Origin: an uncultured Saprospiraceae bacterium
GTDB taxonomy: Bacteria; Bacteroidota; Bacteroidia; Chitinophagales; Saprospiraceae
Reading direction: 5' to 3'
Assembly (NCBI GenBank): GCA_934699305.1
Contig: CAKUWM010000162.1
Span: forward strand, 1 to 6,500
DNA: 6,500 nucleotides
Shown: positions 1 to 6,184 of the stretch, one piece after another
How the letters are laid out: each line of letters starts with the position of its first letter
How positions within the stretch are numbered: position 1 is the stretch's first letter
Notes under the pieces: model-generated
What the model was told of the DNA's origin: nothing
The model's database searches: none
Seen by the model: the letters and a program-made list of their open reading frames with translations, nothing else
Program-made: the position numbers and the translations under genes

Positions 1-806
1 ACATAGCCTTTAAAGCCTGTTTCATGTATCGCTTTCATAATAGCAGGATAATACAATTCCTGGTTATCATCCAAATCCTGCCTACCCGGTACTCCAGCTG
101 TATGATAATGTCCAAAATACGCATGATAATCCCGGATAGTGCGTATTACATCACCTTCATCAATCTGCATGTGGTAGATGTCATACAACAATTTAAAGTT
201 AGGTGAACCGATCCGTTTACACAATTCTACGCCCCATGCCGACTTATCAGCCATATAATCTCTGTGATCCACCTTGCTATTGAGTAATTCCATCTGAATA
301 ACAACCCCATTCCTTTCTGCAAGAGATACTATTTTTTTCAAACCCTCAACACAATTGTTCAAGCCGGTCTCATCGTCCATACCTTTACGGTTGCCGCTAA
401 AACAAATAAGATTGGTAAAGCCTGCTTCCTTGACCATAGGGATGGCTTTGGTATAATCCTCAATCAACCATGAATGATTCTCTTTTCGATTCCAACCTTC
501 GGTCAAACTAATTTTTCCATCAGTATAACACATCGAACAATGGAGATTGTACTTTTTTAAAACATTCCATTCTTTAGGACTAAGCAAATCTATCGCTCCC
601 ACACCTATTGACCGAATCCAGGCTGCCATTTCTTCCAAAGGAATAAAACTTACACACCATTGACATACGCTGTGGTTGATATTTCCACGCCATGCGGCAT
701 TTTCAGGGGTCGCTTCAATATCCATCCAAGCACTACCTGTAGCCAAGGCGAGCCCTGTCAGAGACATTTTTTTTATCGCATTCCGGCGACTATTTTTATA
801 GATCAT
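1..806 (-). CDS. Tat-signal sugar isomerase/epimerase-like TIM-barrel protein (hydroxypyruvate isomerase family), 3' end beyond window
   Basis: The minus-strand frame is open from ATG at 806-804 to the left edge, giving 268 codons without a stop. Residues 6-13 (SRRNAIKK) form a twin-arginine motif followed by a short hydrophobic stretch (about 14-27), so I infer Tat export to the periplasm; a later ATG at 767 would lose this motif. The rest matches the AP-endonuclease-2-like TIM barrel of hydroxypyruvate isomerases (Hyi): QMELLNS carries Glu173, which aligns with the first catalytic Glu of E. coli Hyi; LLYDIYHMQ (Asp209, His212) and GHYHTAGVPGR (His235) are the usual metal/substrate-site segments. 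The second catalytic Glu is expected just past FKGY and so lies outside the window. Hyi interconverts hydroxypyruvate and tartronate semialdehyde, but exported Bacteroidota homologues may act on other ketoses or keto-sugars. The start overlaps the upstream permease gene by 11 bp, which suggests one operon with translational coupling. The family call is firm; the substrate is unknown. Confidence 0.92.
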   Translation of the reverse strand, partial: MIYKNSRRNAIKKMSLTGLALATGSAWMDIEATPENAAWRGNINHSVCQWCVSFIPLEEMAAWIRSIGVGAIDLLSPKEWNVLKKYNLHCSMCYTDGKISLTEGWNRKENHSWLIEDYTKAIPMVKEAGFTNLICFSGNRKGMDDETGLNNCVEGLKKIVSLAERNGVVIQMELLNSKVDHRDYMADKSAWGVELCKRIGSPNFKLLYDIYHMQIDEGDVIRTIRDYHAYFGHYHTAGVPGRQDLDDNQELYYPAIMKAIHETGFKGY

Positions 807-2034
807 CAACTGCTTGTTTTTTTGTTGAGTTATTAAAAAATATCAAAAATAAAACCGTCACAACAGCAGCAAAAATGGCCGGAAACATCCAGATTTGATT
901 CCAATTGTGATTGACGATAGCTCCACTTACATCCTTGATAACATGCGAATTGGCTATCATTCCCGCCGCCCAGAAGCCTATGTACATACCTAATCCATAC
1001 GTTGCCAATGTAATCAAACCCTGTGCTGAAGACCGAATCCGTGATCCCGCAGCCTGATCCGTGTATATATTGCCGGTAACAAAAAAAAAGTCATAACATA
1101 CTCCATGCAATATGATACCCAGATATAACATCCATATATTACTACCTACATCGCCATAAGCAAAGGCAAGATATCTCACAACCCATGCTAACATGCCTAT
1201 CAATAACATATATTTTACGCCTAATCTCCTAAAAAACAATGGCATCAAAAATAGAAATATTGCTTCACTGGCTTGTCCTAAGCTCATCTTTTGGGCCGCC
1301 CCTTCCATACCGGATTCATTCAAAAAAATATTAGCCTGACCATAATAAAATGCCAAAGGAATGCATATTAAAATTGATGCTACAAAAAATATCGCATAAT
1401 TCTTGTCTTTGAGAATTTTCAAAGCATCCAACCCTAAGACTTCACTCACTGACACATCTTTTCCAGCCTTAGAAGGCGGTGTATTGGGTAAGAAAAAACT
1501 GAAGATACCCATCAATAAAGAGGTGGCAGCCGCAATTTTGAAGGTGATATCCAACTGAGATGGATTTGCCTCCAATGCCATATAACCAATCACCTGACCT
1601 GCAACAATCCAACCGATAGTCCCCCAAAGCCGAAGCCCCGAAAATTCCTTCTCTGCATCACTGGTCTGGTTGAGCGCTATCGAATTACACAGCGCCAATG
1701 TCGGCATATAGACTACCATATAAATAATGAGGAGTGTATAGAACTGAGAGAAATTGTCCATCCCTGCAAGTAAAAATAGAAGTCCTGCACCGATCAAATG
1801 CAATATACCCAATATCTTTTGAGCCGCAAAATATTTATCCGCTATCAACCCAATGATAAAAGGCGCTATAATTGCGCCTAAACACTGTGTCCCGAATGCC
1901 AATCCCGTCTGCACATCATCAGCGCCTATCTTTCCTTTAATTAAATATGTACCCAAGGTGACAAACCATATTCCCCAAATAAAAAAATTGAGGAACATCA
2001 TGAATGATAAATTAATCCGTATAGTTTGCTTCAT
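796..2034 (-). CDS. MFS permease, nucleoside:H+ symporter-like family
   Basis: This is a complete 412-residue inner-membrane transporter with about 12 hydrophobic segments (for example roughly 9-31, 43-63, 74-90, 97-117, 136-155, 166-182, 213-231 and 383-404) and a longer, more polar central loop near 183-212. The N-terminal WGIWFVTLGTYL (20-31), the motif-A-like GLIADKYFAAQK (62-73), YMPTLALCNSIALNQ (109-123) and LRLWGTIGWI (134-143) are hallmarks of the NupG/XapB-type nucleoside:H+ symporter family (Nuc_H_symport). Bacteroidota members often sit beside Gfo/Idh dehydrogenases and sugar isomerases, so the cargo may be a sugar, polyol or nucleoside; calling it a nucleoside transporter would be over-reading. 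It is the first gene of a minus-strand pair: its stop lies inside the start region of the Tat-signal isomerase. There is no clear Shine-Dalgarno before the ATG at 2034, which is normal for this phylum. The family is confident, the substrate is not. Confidence 0.93.
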   Translation of the reverse strand: MKQTIRINLSFMMFLNFFIWGIWFVTLGTYLIKGKIGADDVQTGLAFGTQCLGAIIAPFIIGLIADKYFAAQKILGILHLIGAGLLFLLAGMDNFSQFYTLLIIYMVVYMPTLALCNSIALNQTSDAEKEFSGLRLWGTIGWIVAGQVIGYMALEANPSQLDITFKIAAATSLLMGIFSFFLPNTPPSKAGKDVSVSEVLGLDALKILKDKNYAIFFVASILICIPLAFYYGQANIFLNESGMEGAAQKMSLGQASEAIFLFLMPLFFRRLGVKYMLLIGMLAWVVRYLAFAYGDVGSNIWMLYLGIILHGVCYDFFFVTGNIYTDQAAGSRIRSSAQGLITLATYGLGMYIGFWAAGMIANSHVIKDVSGAIVNHNWNQIWMFPAIFAAVVTVLFLIFFNNSTKKQAVDDL

Positions 2035-2162
2035 TATTATTCTTGTTACAGTCGGTTTAGCTTAATTTTTAAAATAAATGTCCAAGTAAAGGTTAAAAAT
2101 ACTATTTAAATCCACAATTTTAATTTTCTTTATAACAAATTTTAAAAATTATAAAATCGAAC
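2035..2162. promoter_or_regulatory. divergent intergenic region between permease operon and Gfo/Idh gene
   Basis: This 128-bp, very AT-rich spacer separates two divergent transcription units, so it should hold promoters in both directions. I found only near matches to the Bacteroidota -7 element TAnnTTTG. On the plus strand, TAATTTTC at 2121-2128 has one mismatch. On the minus strand, 2136-2144 reads TAAAATTTG, with one base too many between TA and TTTG. No clear operator palindrome or recognisable riboswitch is visible. The promoter role is inferred from gene orientation. Confidence 0.5.
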
Positions 2163-3332
2163 ATGGGCTTAAATAGAAAATTAAGATTGGCAATGATAGG
2201 CGGCGGCCGAAATGCATTTATTGGCAGCATACATAGAATAGCGATACGCATGGATGGATTGTGCGATATCGTTGCAGGAGCATTGAGTAGCAATCCGGAA
2301 AACGCCTTGCTGTCAGGACAGGACATCTTTCTTTCTCCACAAAGAATATATACGGATTATCTCGATATGATTCAGAAAGAGTCATCTCTTCCAGACACCG
2401 AAAGGCCTGACATTATAAGTATTGTCACACCCAACCACCTACACTTTCAACCAGCACTTGCCGCATTGGAGCACGGATTTCACGTGGCTATAGACAAGCC
2501 CATTACCTTTTCAACAGACGAAGTCCTTCAATTAAAGGATACGCTCAAAACCTCCGGAAAGCAACTTCTTCTGACACATACCTATACCGGCTATCCAATG
2601 GTAAAACAAGCTAAGCAAATGATAAAAGATGGCACTTTGGGTAAAATTCAAAAAATATACGTGGAATATCCACAAGGGTGGTTGAGCACCAATCTCGAAA
2701 AAGAAGACAATAAACAAGCAAGCTGGCGGACTGACCCATCAAAGAGCGGCAACGCCGGCGCTATGGGCGATATCGGTACTCATGCTTTCAACTTGGCCGA
2801 ATATGTTTCCGGATTAAAAGTGATTAAAATTTGTGCCAATATTAATACGGTCGTTCCTGGCAGACGGCTGGATGATGATGGAGCCGTACTATTAGAATTT
2901 GAAAATAGTGCAACAGGCACTTTGACCGCTACTCAAGTGGCAGCAGGCGAAGAAAATAATCTAAGAATAAGAATTTACGGCGAAAAGGGTGGCATAGACT
3001 GGCAACAAGCAGACTGCAATTCACTAAAAATCCTTTGGCCTGATCGACCGGCAGAAATATACCGAACTGGTGCCGGCTACCTCAATGAAGACGTTTTACA
3101 CAACACGCGAACACCCGCCGGACACCCGGAAGGCTACTTGGAAGCCTTTGCCAACTTATACCGCAATTTCTTTTTAACCATAGATGCTTTGGACAATGCG
3201 AAGGTCCCCAATACCGAATGGCTTGATTTTCCGGGCATCGAAGAAGGTATCCGCGGAATGAAATTTATTGACCTCGTGGTAAAGGCCGGTAATTCATCCG
3301 AAAAATGGCACTCATTTGACAAACACATTTAA
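2163..3332 (+). CDS. Gfo/Idh/MocA family NAD(P)-dependent oxidoreductase
   Basis: This is a complete 389-residue protein of usual family length. The N-terminal Rossmann fold carries the dinucleotide loop GGGRNAFIGSIHRIA (13-27); VTPNHLH (88-94) follows, then DKP (111-113), the position of the family's EKP motif, whose Lys112 is the expected catalytic or cofactor-contacting lysine. The C-terminal substrate domain has WRTDPSKSGNAGAMGDIGTHA (188-208), with Asp203 and His207 matching the DxxxH substrate-site pair of inositol and glucose-fructose oxidoreductases, and RTPAGHPEGY (316-325), typical of a recognisable subgroup. There is no signal peptide, so it should act in the cytoplasm, oxidising or reducing a sugar, polyol or keto-sugar. 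The ATG at 2163 is chosen because the next ATG (2193) falls inside the first beta strand. It diverges from the permease/isomerase pair, so the three genes probably share a pathway. Substrate and cofactor preference are not determinable here. Confidence 0.95.
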   Translation: MGLNRKLRLAMIGGGRNAFIGSIHRIAIRMDGLCDIVAGALSSNPENALLSGQDIFLSPQRIYTDYLDMIQKESSLPDTERPDIISIVTPNHLHFQPALAALEHGFHVAIDKPITFSTDEVLQLKDTLKTSGKQLLLTHTYTGYPMVKQAKQMIKDGTLGKIQKIYVEYPQGWLSTNLEKEDNKQASWRTDPSKSGNAGAMGDIGTHAFNLAEYVSGLKVIKICANINTVVPGRRLDDDGAVLLEFENSATGTLTATQVAAGEENNLRIRIYGEKGGIDWQQADCNSLKILWPDRPAEIYRTGAGYLNEDVLHNTRTPAGHPEGYLEAFANLYRNFFLTIDALDNAKVPNTEWLDFPGIEEGIRGMKFIDLVVKAGNSSEKWHSFDKHI

Positions 3333-3629
3333 ACCAGATAGTAAAATATCAAAGACGTTGAATAATCTCTTCGTAAATCTATGAAACATTAAGAATATTT
3401 TTATTTATATACTATTAGTTAAAAGTTATTTATACATATATTTATTTATATTATTGCATTTAGCTATCTAAAAAATCATTTCGAAATACTTATTTTAACA
3501 CACAAAATAAATAGGTGAAGAGGCATAAACCAATTGAAATTTGGATGATGGACAACATTTTGCCCTGAAATATTTATTATTCTCATTATGTTTTCTCAAT
3601 TTTGCGGTCAATTTTAATCCGAAGATAAA
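3333..3629. other. AT-rich intergenic spacer upstream of thrS
   Basis: This 297-bp spacer is strongly AT-rich, especially 3391-3480. It contains an 11-bp direct repeat TTTATTTATAT (3400-3410 and 3441-3451) that looks like low-complexity sequence. TAAAATATCA at 3342-3351 also occurs twice in the spacer after thrS. No gene, tRNA or convincing hairpin terminator was seen. The only small plus-strand frame near thrS, at 3544, encodes seven residues without threonine, so it gives no support for a threonine-codon attenuator. Confidence 0.6.
3597..3604 (+). promoter_or_regulatory. candidate -7 promoter element for thrS
   Basis: CAATTTTG followed by C matches the Bacteroidota sigma-A -7 element TAnnTTTG at five of its six fixed positions (C replaces the first T). 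It lies 25 bp before the thrS ATG, which would give a short 5' leader. No TTTG is present at the expected -33 spacing, so this is a weak call. No Shine-Dalgarno precedes the ATG; the closest purine run is GAAGATAAA. Confidence 0.35.
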
Positions 3630-5555
3630 ATGATCAATATAACATTGCCGGACGGCACCGTAAAACAATTTCCAAAGGGAACCACTTCTATGGACGTCGC
3701 TATGTCCATCAGCATGGGACTTGCACAGAATGTCCTTTCTGCGAAAGTTAATGGCGAAGTATGGGATGCTTCAAGGCCCATCAATCAAGATGCTTCCCTT
3801 CAACTGCTCACCTGGAATGATACGGACGGAAAGTCAACTTTTTGGCATTCGTCAGCACACCTTATGGCTGAAGCACTGGAATCATTGTATCCGGATGTGA
3901 AATTCGGTATCGGTCCGGCTATTGAGACAGGATTTTACTATGACATAGACACAGGTGATAAAACCATCGGATTGGCAGACCTAGAAGCCATCGAAAAAAA
4001 GATGTCTGAACTTGCCTCGCAAAAGAATGAATACATCAGAACAGAGGTCTCTAAGGCCGATGCTTTCAAATACTTTACTGAAAAAGGAGATCAATATAAA
4101 CTTGAATTAATTGAAGGTTTAGAGGACGGGCAAATCACGTTTTATTCACAAGGCGGATTTACCGACCTGTGTAGAGGACCTCACATCCCGGACACCGGCA
4201 AAATCAAGGCCATCAAGCTGACCAATGTCGCAGGAGCCTATTGGCGCGGGGATGAGAAAAGACCTATGATGACACGTATCTATGGTGTTACCTTTCCAAA
4301 GCAGAAAGAACTTCAGGAATATCTCACGATGATCGAAGAAGCCAAAAAGCGGGATCACAGAAAATTAGGTGCAGAGTTGGAATTATTTATGTTTTCCGAC
4401 CTCGTAGGCGCCGGATTACCCATCTGGTTACCCAAAGGTGCCGCATTAAGAGGCAGATTAGAGGAGTTTTTGAAGTCAGAACAAATTAAGCGTGGTTATC
4501 AACAAGTTATTACTCCTCACATTGGAAAGAAAGAGTTGTACATGACATCAGGCCATTGGGCTAAATATGGAGCAGACTCATTCCAACCAATCCATACCCC
4601 AAAGGAAGATGAAGTATTTCTATTAAAACCCATGAATTGCCCGCACCATTGTGAGATATACGGGCACAAACCTCGATCTTACAAAGAGTTGCCATTGCGC
4701 TTTGCTGAATTTGGCACAGTTTATAGGTATGAGCAAAGTGGAGAGCTCCATGGCCTGACCAGAGTTCGTGGTTTCACACAGGATGACGCTCATATATTTT
4801 GTATGCCGGAACAGCTCAAAGGCGAGTTTTTAAATGTTTTAGATCTAACGATGTTCGTCATTCGAAAGTTAGGCTTTGATAGTTTTACAGCTCAGATATC
4901 TCTACGCGATCCTGAAAATAAGGAAAAATATATCGGTAGTGATGACGTATGGGAAAAAGCCGAAAGTGCTATCATTGAAGCTACACAAGAAGCAGGGCTT
5001 GAGACAGTGACCGTACTTGGTGAAGCGGCATTTTACGGCCCTAAGCTCGACTTTATGATCAAAGATGCATTAGGCAGAAGATGGCAGTTAGGGACCATTC
5101 AGGTGGACTACAACCTTCCGGAAAGATTCAACCTTGAGTATATAGGTGCTGACAATGCAACCCACCGTCCAGTAATGATTCATAGGGCACCATTTGGCTC
5201 CATGGAACGCTTTATTGGGGTATTGACAGAACATACTGCCGGAAAATTCCCGCTTTGGTTGGCGCCGGAACAATATGCAATTTTACCTATCAGTGAAAGA
5301 TTTGTCGATTATTGTAAAGAGATCCAGAATACACTGGCAGCGGCTGATATCCGTGGCGTCATCGACGAAAGGAATGAAACCATTGGAAGAAAAATAAGAG
5401 ACACAGAGCTCAAGAAAATACCTTATATGCTCATCGTGGGTGAAAAAGAAGCCGATGAACAAAAGGTTAGCGTTAGAAAGCAAGGAGATGGTGACCAAGG
5501 AGCCATGGCGATTGGAGACTTTATTACATATTTCAAAAAGGAAATGGATTCTTAA
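3630..5555 (+). CDS. thrS: threonyl-tRNA synthetase
   Basis: This complete 641-residue class II aminoacyl-tRNA synthetase charges tRNA-Thr with threonine in the cytoplasm, and its length is normal for the bacterial enzyme. Domains in order: the TGS domain (about 1-62), the N2 editing domain that removes Ser from mischarged tRNA (about 63-235) with its site residues His73, His77, Cys181 and His185, the catalytic core (about 245-545), and the anticodon-binding domain (about 548-641). The zinc ligands that select threonine are present: Cys337 (MNCPHH), His388 (DDAH) and His518 (MIHRA). Class II motif 2 is seen around LRFAEFGTVYRYE (356-368) and motif 3 in GSMERFIGVLTEH (523-535, Arg527). All key residues are intact, so it should be active in both charging and editing. 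The start is set by the ATG immediately before the TGS strand INITLPDG. Unlike many bacteria, infC does not follow. Confidence 0.99.
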   Translation: MINITLPDGTVKQFPKGTTSMDVAMSISMGLAQNVLSAKVNGEVWDASRPINQDASLQLLTWNDTDGKSTFWHSSAHLMAEALESLYPDVKFGIGPAIETGFYYDIDTGDKTIGLADLEAIEKKMSELASQKNEYIRTEVSKADAFKYFTEKGDQYKLELIEGLEDGQITFYSQGGFTDLCRGPHIPDTGKIKAIKLTNVAGAYWRGDEKRPMMTRIYGVTFPKQKELQEYLTMIEEAKKRDHRKLGAELELFMFSDLVGAGLPIWLPKGAALRGRLEEFLKSEQIKRGYQQVITPHIGKKELYMTSGHWAKYGADSFQPIHTPKEDEVFLLKPMNCPHHCEIYGHKPRSYKELPLRFAEFGTVYRYEQSGELHGLTRVRGFTQDDAHIFCMPEQLKGEFLNVLDLTMFVIRKLGFDSFTAQISLRDPENKEKYIGSDDVWEKAESAIIEATQEAGLETVTVLGEAAFYGPKLDFMIKDALGRRWQLGTIQVDYNLPERFNLEYIGADNATHRPVMIHRAPFGSMERFIGVLTEHTAGKFPLWLAPEQYAILPISERFVDYCKEIQNTLAAADIRGVIDERNETIGRKIRDTELKKIPYMLIVGEKEADEQKVSVRKQGDGDQGAMAIGDFITYFKKEMDS

Positions 5556-5583
5556 AGAAATTAAATTTAAACATCTCTATTGA

Positions 5584-5615
5584 ACATAAAATATCATACA
5601 ACACATAAAATATCA
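5584..5615. repeat. tandem 13-bp direct repeat ACATAAAATATCA, two copies
   Basis: Exact copies at 5584-5596 and 5603-5615 have a period of 19 bp. The core TAAAATATCA recurs once more at 3342-3351, just after the oxidoreductase stop. Two copies are too few for an array. They could be paired regulator sites or chance in AT-rich DNA. Confidence 0.6.
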
Positions 5616-5628
5616 GTAACTTATGTGT
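5601..5628. repeat. 8-bp perfect inverted repeat, operator-like
   Basis: ACACATAA (5601-5608) pairs exactly with TTATGTGT (5621-5628) around a 12-nt loop, and the left arm overlaps the second copy of the direct repeat. It ends 7 bp before an exact -7 element at 5636, so it would cover the -33 region of that promoter. The stem has only two G-C pairs and no U-run follows, so an intrinsic terminator for thrS is unlikely. A DNA-binding site is the better guess. Confidence 0.5.
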
Positions 5629-5635
5629 ATTGATT

Positions 5636-5643
5636 TAATTTTG
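5636..5643 (+). promoter_or_regulatory. candidate -7 promoter element (distal) for T9SS-tail gene
   Basis: TAATTTTG followed by CA exactly matches the Bacteroidota -7 consensus TAnnTTTG. It would give a 5' leader of roughly 100 nt before the ATG at 5748. No TTTG lies at the expected -33 spacing; the inverted repeat occupies that position instead. Confidence 0.45.
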
Positions 5644-5724
5644 CAACTGATGAGAAAGTATATTTTTAACACGATTATTAAAAAAATTTAAGAAATTAAT
5701 AAGAAATAATTCCAACTTTTGAAT

Positions 5725-5732
5725 TAACTTTG
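5725..5732 (+). promoter_or_regulatory. candidate -7 promoter element (proximal) for T9SS-tail gene
   Basis: TAACTTTG is an exact TAnnTTTG match, 15 bp before the ATG at 5748, and would give a nearly leaderless transcript. The same stretch contains GGAG (5732-5735), which could instead act as a Shine-Dalgarno with a long 12-nt spacing to that ATG. The two readings compete. Confidence 0.4.
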
Positions 5733-5747
5733 GAGTTATTAAGATAT

Positions 5748-6119
5748 ATGCAAAAAATATTTATCATATTATTCACATTTTTAATTTGTTGTAGTGGACT
5801 CACAGCATCTACGGATAATGGTTTTACCCAACAAAAGAAAAACAGTACAGTTTATAGTATCTTAATGCCACAACCCGGCGACGAAGTAGAAATAAAAGTT
5901 GCGCCCAATCCTGCAATTGATTATTTTACCGTTACTACCAATGTAAGTTACAACAAAATAATTTTATATAACCTCATAGGCAAAGCCGTTAAAACATATT
6001 ATCCTGAAGTTGATAGCAATTACAATTTATCGGATTTGCCCGGTGGGATATATATTTTGAGGTTTTTAGACAATAACAATCAGGTTATAAAGACTATCAA
6101 ATTATATAAAAAGAGTTAA
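5748..6119 (+). CDS. small secreted protein: signal peptide plus T9SS type A sorting domain
   Basis: This is a 123-residue protein with almost nothing besides export signals. Residues 1-20 (Lys3, a hydrophobic run to Cys15, then SGLTA) look like a Sec signal peptide, with cleavage likely after Ala20. CC at 14-15 is not a proper lipobox. Residues 21-47 are a polar linker. Residues 48-123 match the Por secretion system C-terminal sorting domain: VAPNPAIDYFTV (51-62), KIILYNLIGKAVKTY (70-84), YNLSDLPGGIYILRF (92-106) and the basic end IKLYKKS. In T9SS cargo this beta-sandwich routes proteins through the outer membrane and is normally cleaved on the way. No passenger domain is present. The frame can be extended to a TTG at 5730, but the ATG at 5748 gives a better signal peptide, and that TTG overlaps a -7-like element. 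The gene follows thrS and lies 65 bp before trpG/pabA on the same strand. The domain call is firm; a biological role for so short a cargo is unknown. Confidence 0.85.
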   Translation: MQKIFIILFTFLICCSGLTASTDNGFTQQKKNSTVYSILMPQPGDEVEIKVAPNPAIDYFTVTTNVSYNKIILYNLIGKAVKTYYPEVDSNYNLSDLPGGIYILRFLDNNNQVIKTIKLYKKS

Positions 6120-6184
6120 CTTTCTTCATTAATTCTCTCATTCCCAGCGTATTCACTCAAAGTCAATTGAATTATTCCTAAGAT
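6120..6184. other. short spacer before trpG/pabA
   Basis: These 65 bp show no TAnnTTTG element, Shine-Dalgarno or hairpin. Read-through from the T9SS-tail gene is possible but not demonstrated. Confidence 0.4.

Larger units (their letters stand above)
5556..5747. other. intergenic spacer after thrS with repeats and candidate promoters
   Basis: This is 192 bp of AT-rich DNA between the thrS stop and the preferred start of the small T9SS-tail gene. It holds a tandem 13-bp repeat, an 8-bp inverted repeat and two exact TAnnTTTG -7 elements, listed separately. No strong GC stem with a U-run was seen, so where thrS transcription ends is unclear. Confidence 0.6.

Noticed and set aside
24..206. Plus-strand open frame of 60 codons
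   Set aside because: It lies opposite the well-supported isomerase coding sequence and resembles no known protein.
2120..2326. Minus-strand open frame of 68 codons overlapping the start of the oxidoreductase
   Set aside because: It is antisense to the conserved Rossmann-fold region of the oxidoreductase and has no recognisable features.
3400..3451. 11-bp direct repeat TTTATTTATAT
   Set aside because: It is low-complexity AT sequence in a very AT-rich spacer and is expected by chance.
3333..3629. T-box riboswitch or threonine leader-peptide attenuator ahead of thrS
   Set aside because: No T-box consensus, no terminator/antiterminator hairpin and no run of Thr codons is visible; the nearest short frame has seven codons and no Thr.
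5584..5615. CRISPR-like repeat array
   Set aside because: There are only two 13-bp copies with a 6-bp gap and no cas genes.
5601..5650. Intrinsic terminator for thrS
   Set aside because: The 8-bp stem has only two G-C pairs and is followed by mixed AT sequence, not a T-run.
5778..5795. Lipoprotein lipobox in the T9SS-tail protein
   Set aside because: The residue before the candidate cysteine is Ile or Cys, not Gly, Ala or Ser, so signal peptidase I cleavage after LTA fits better.
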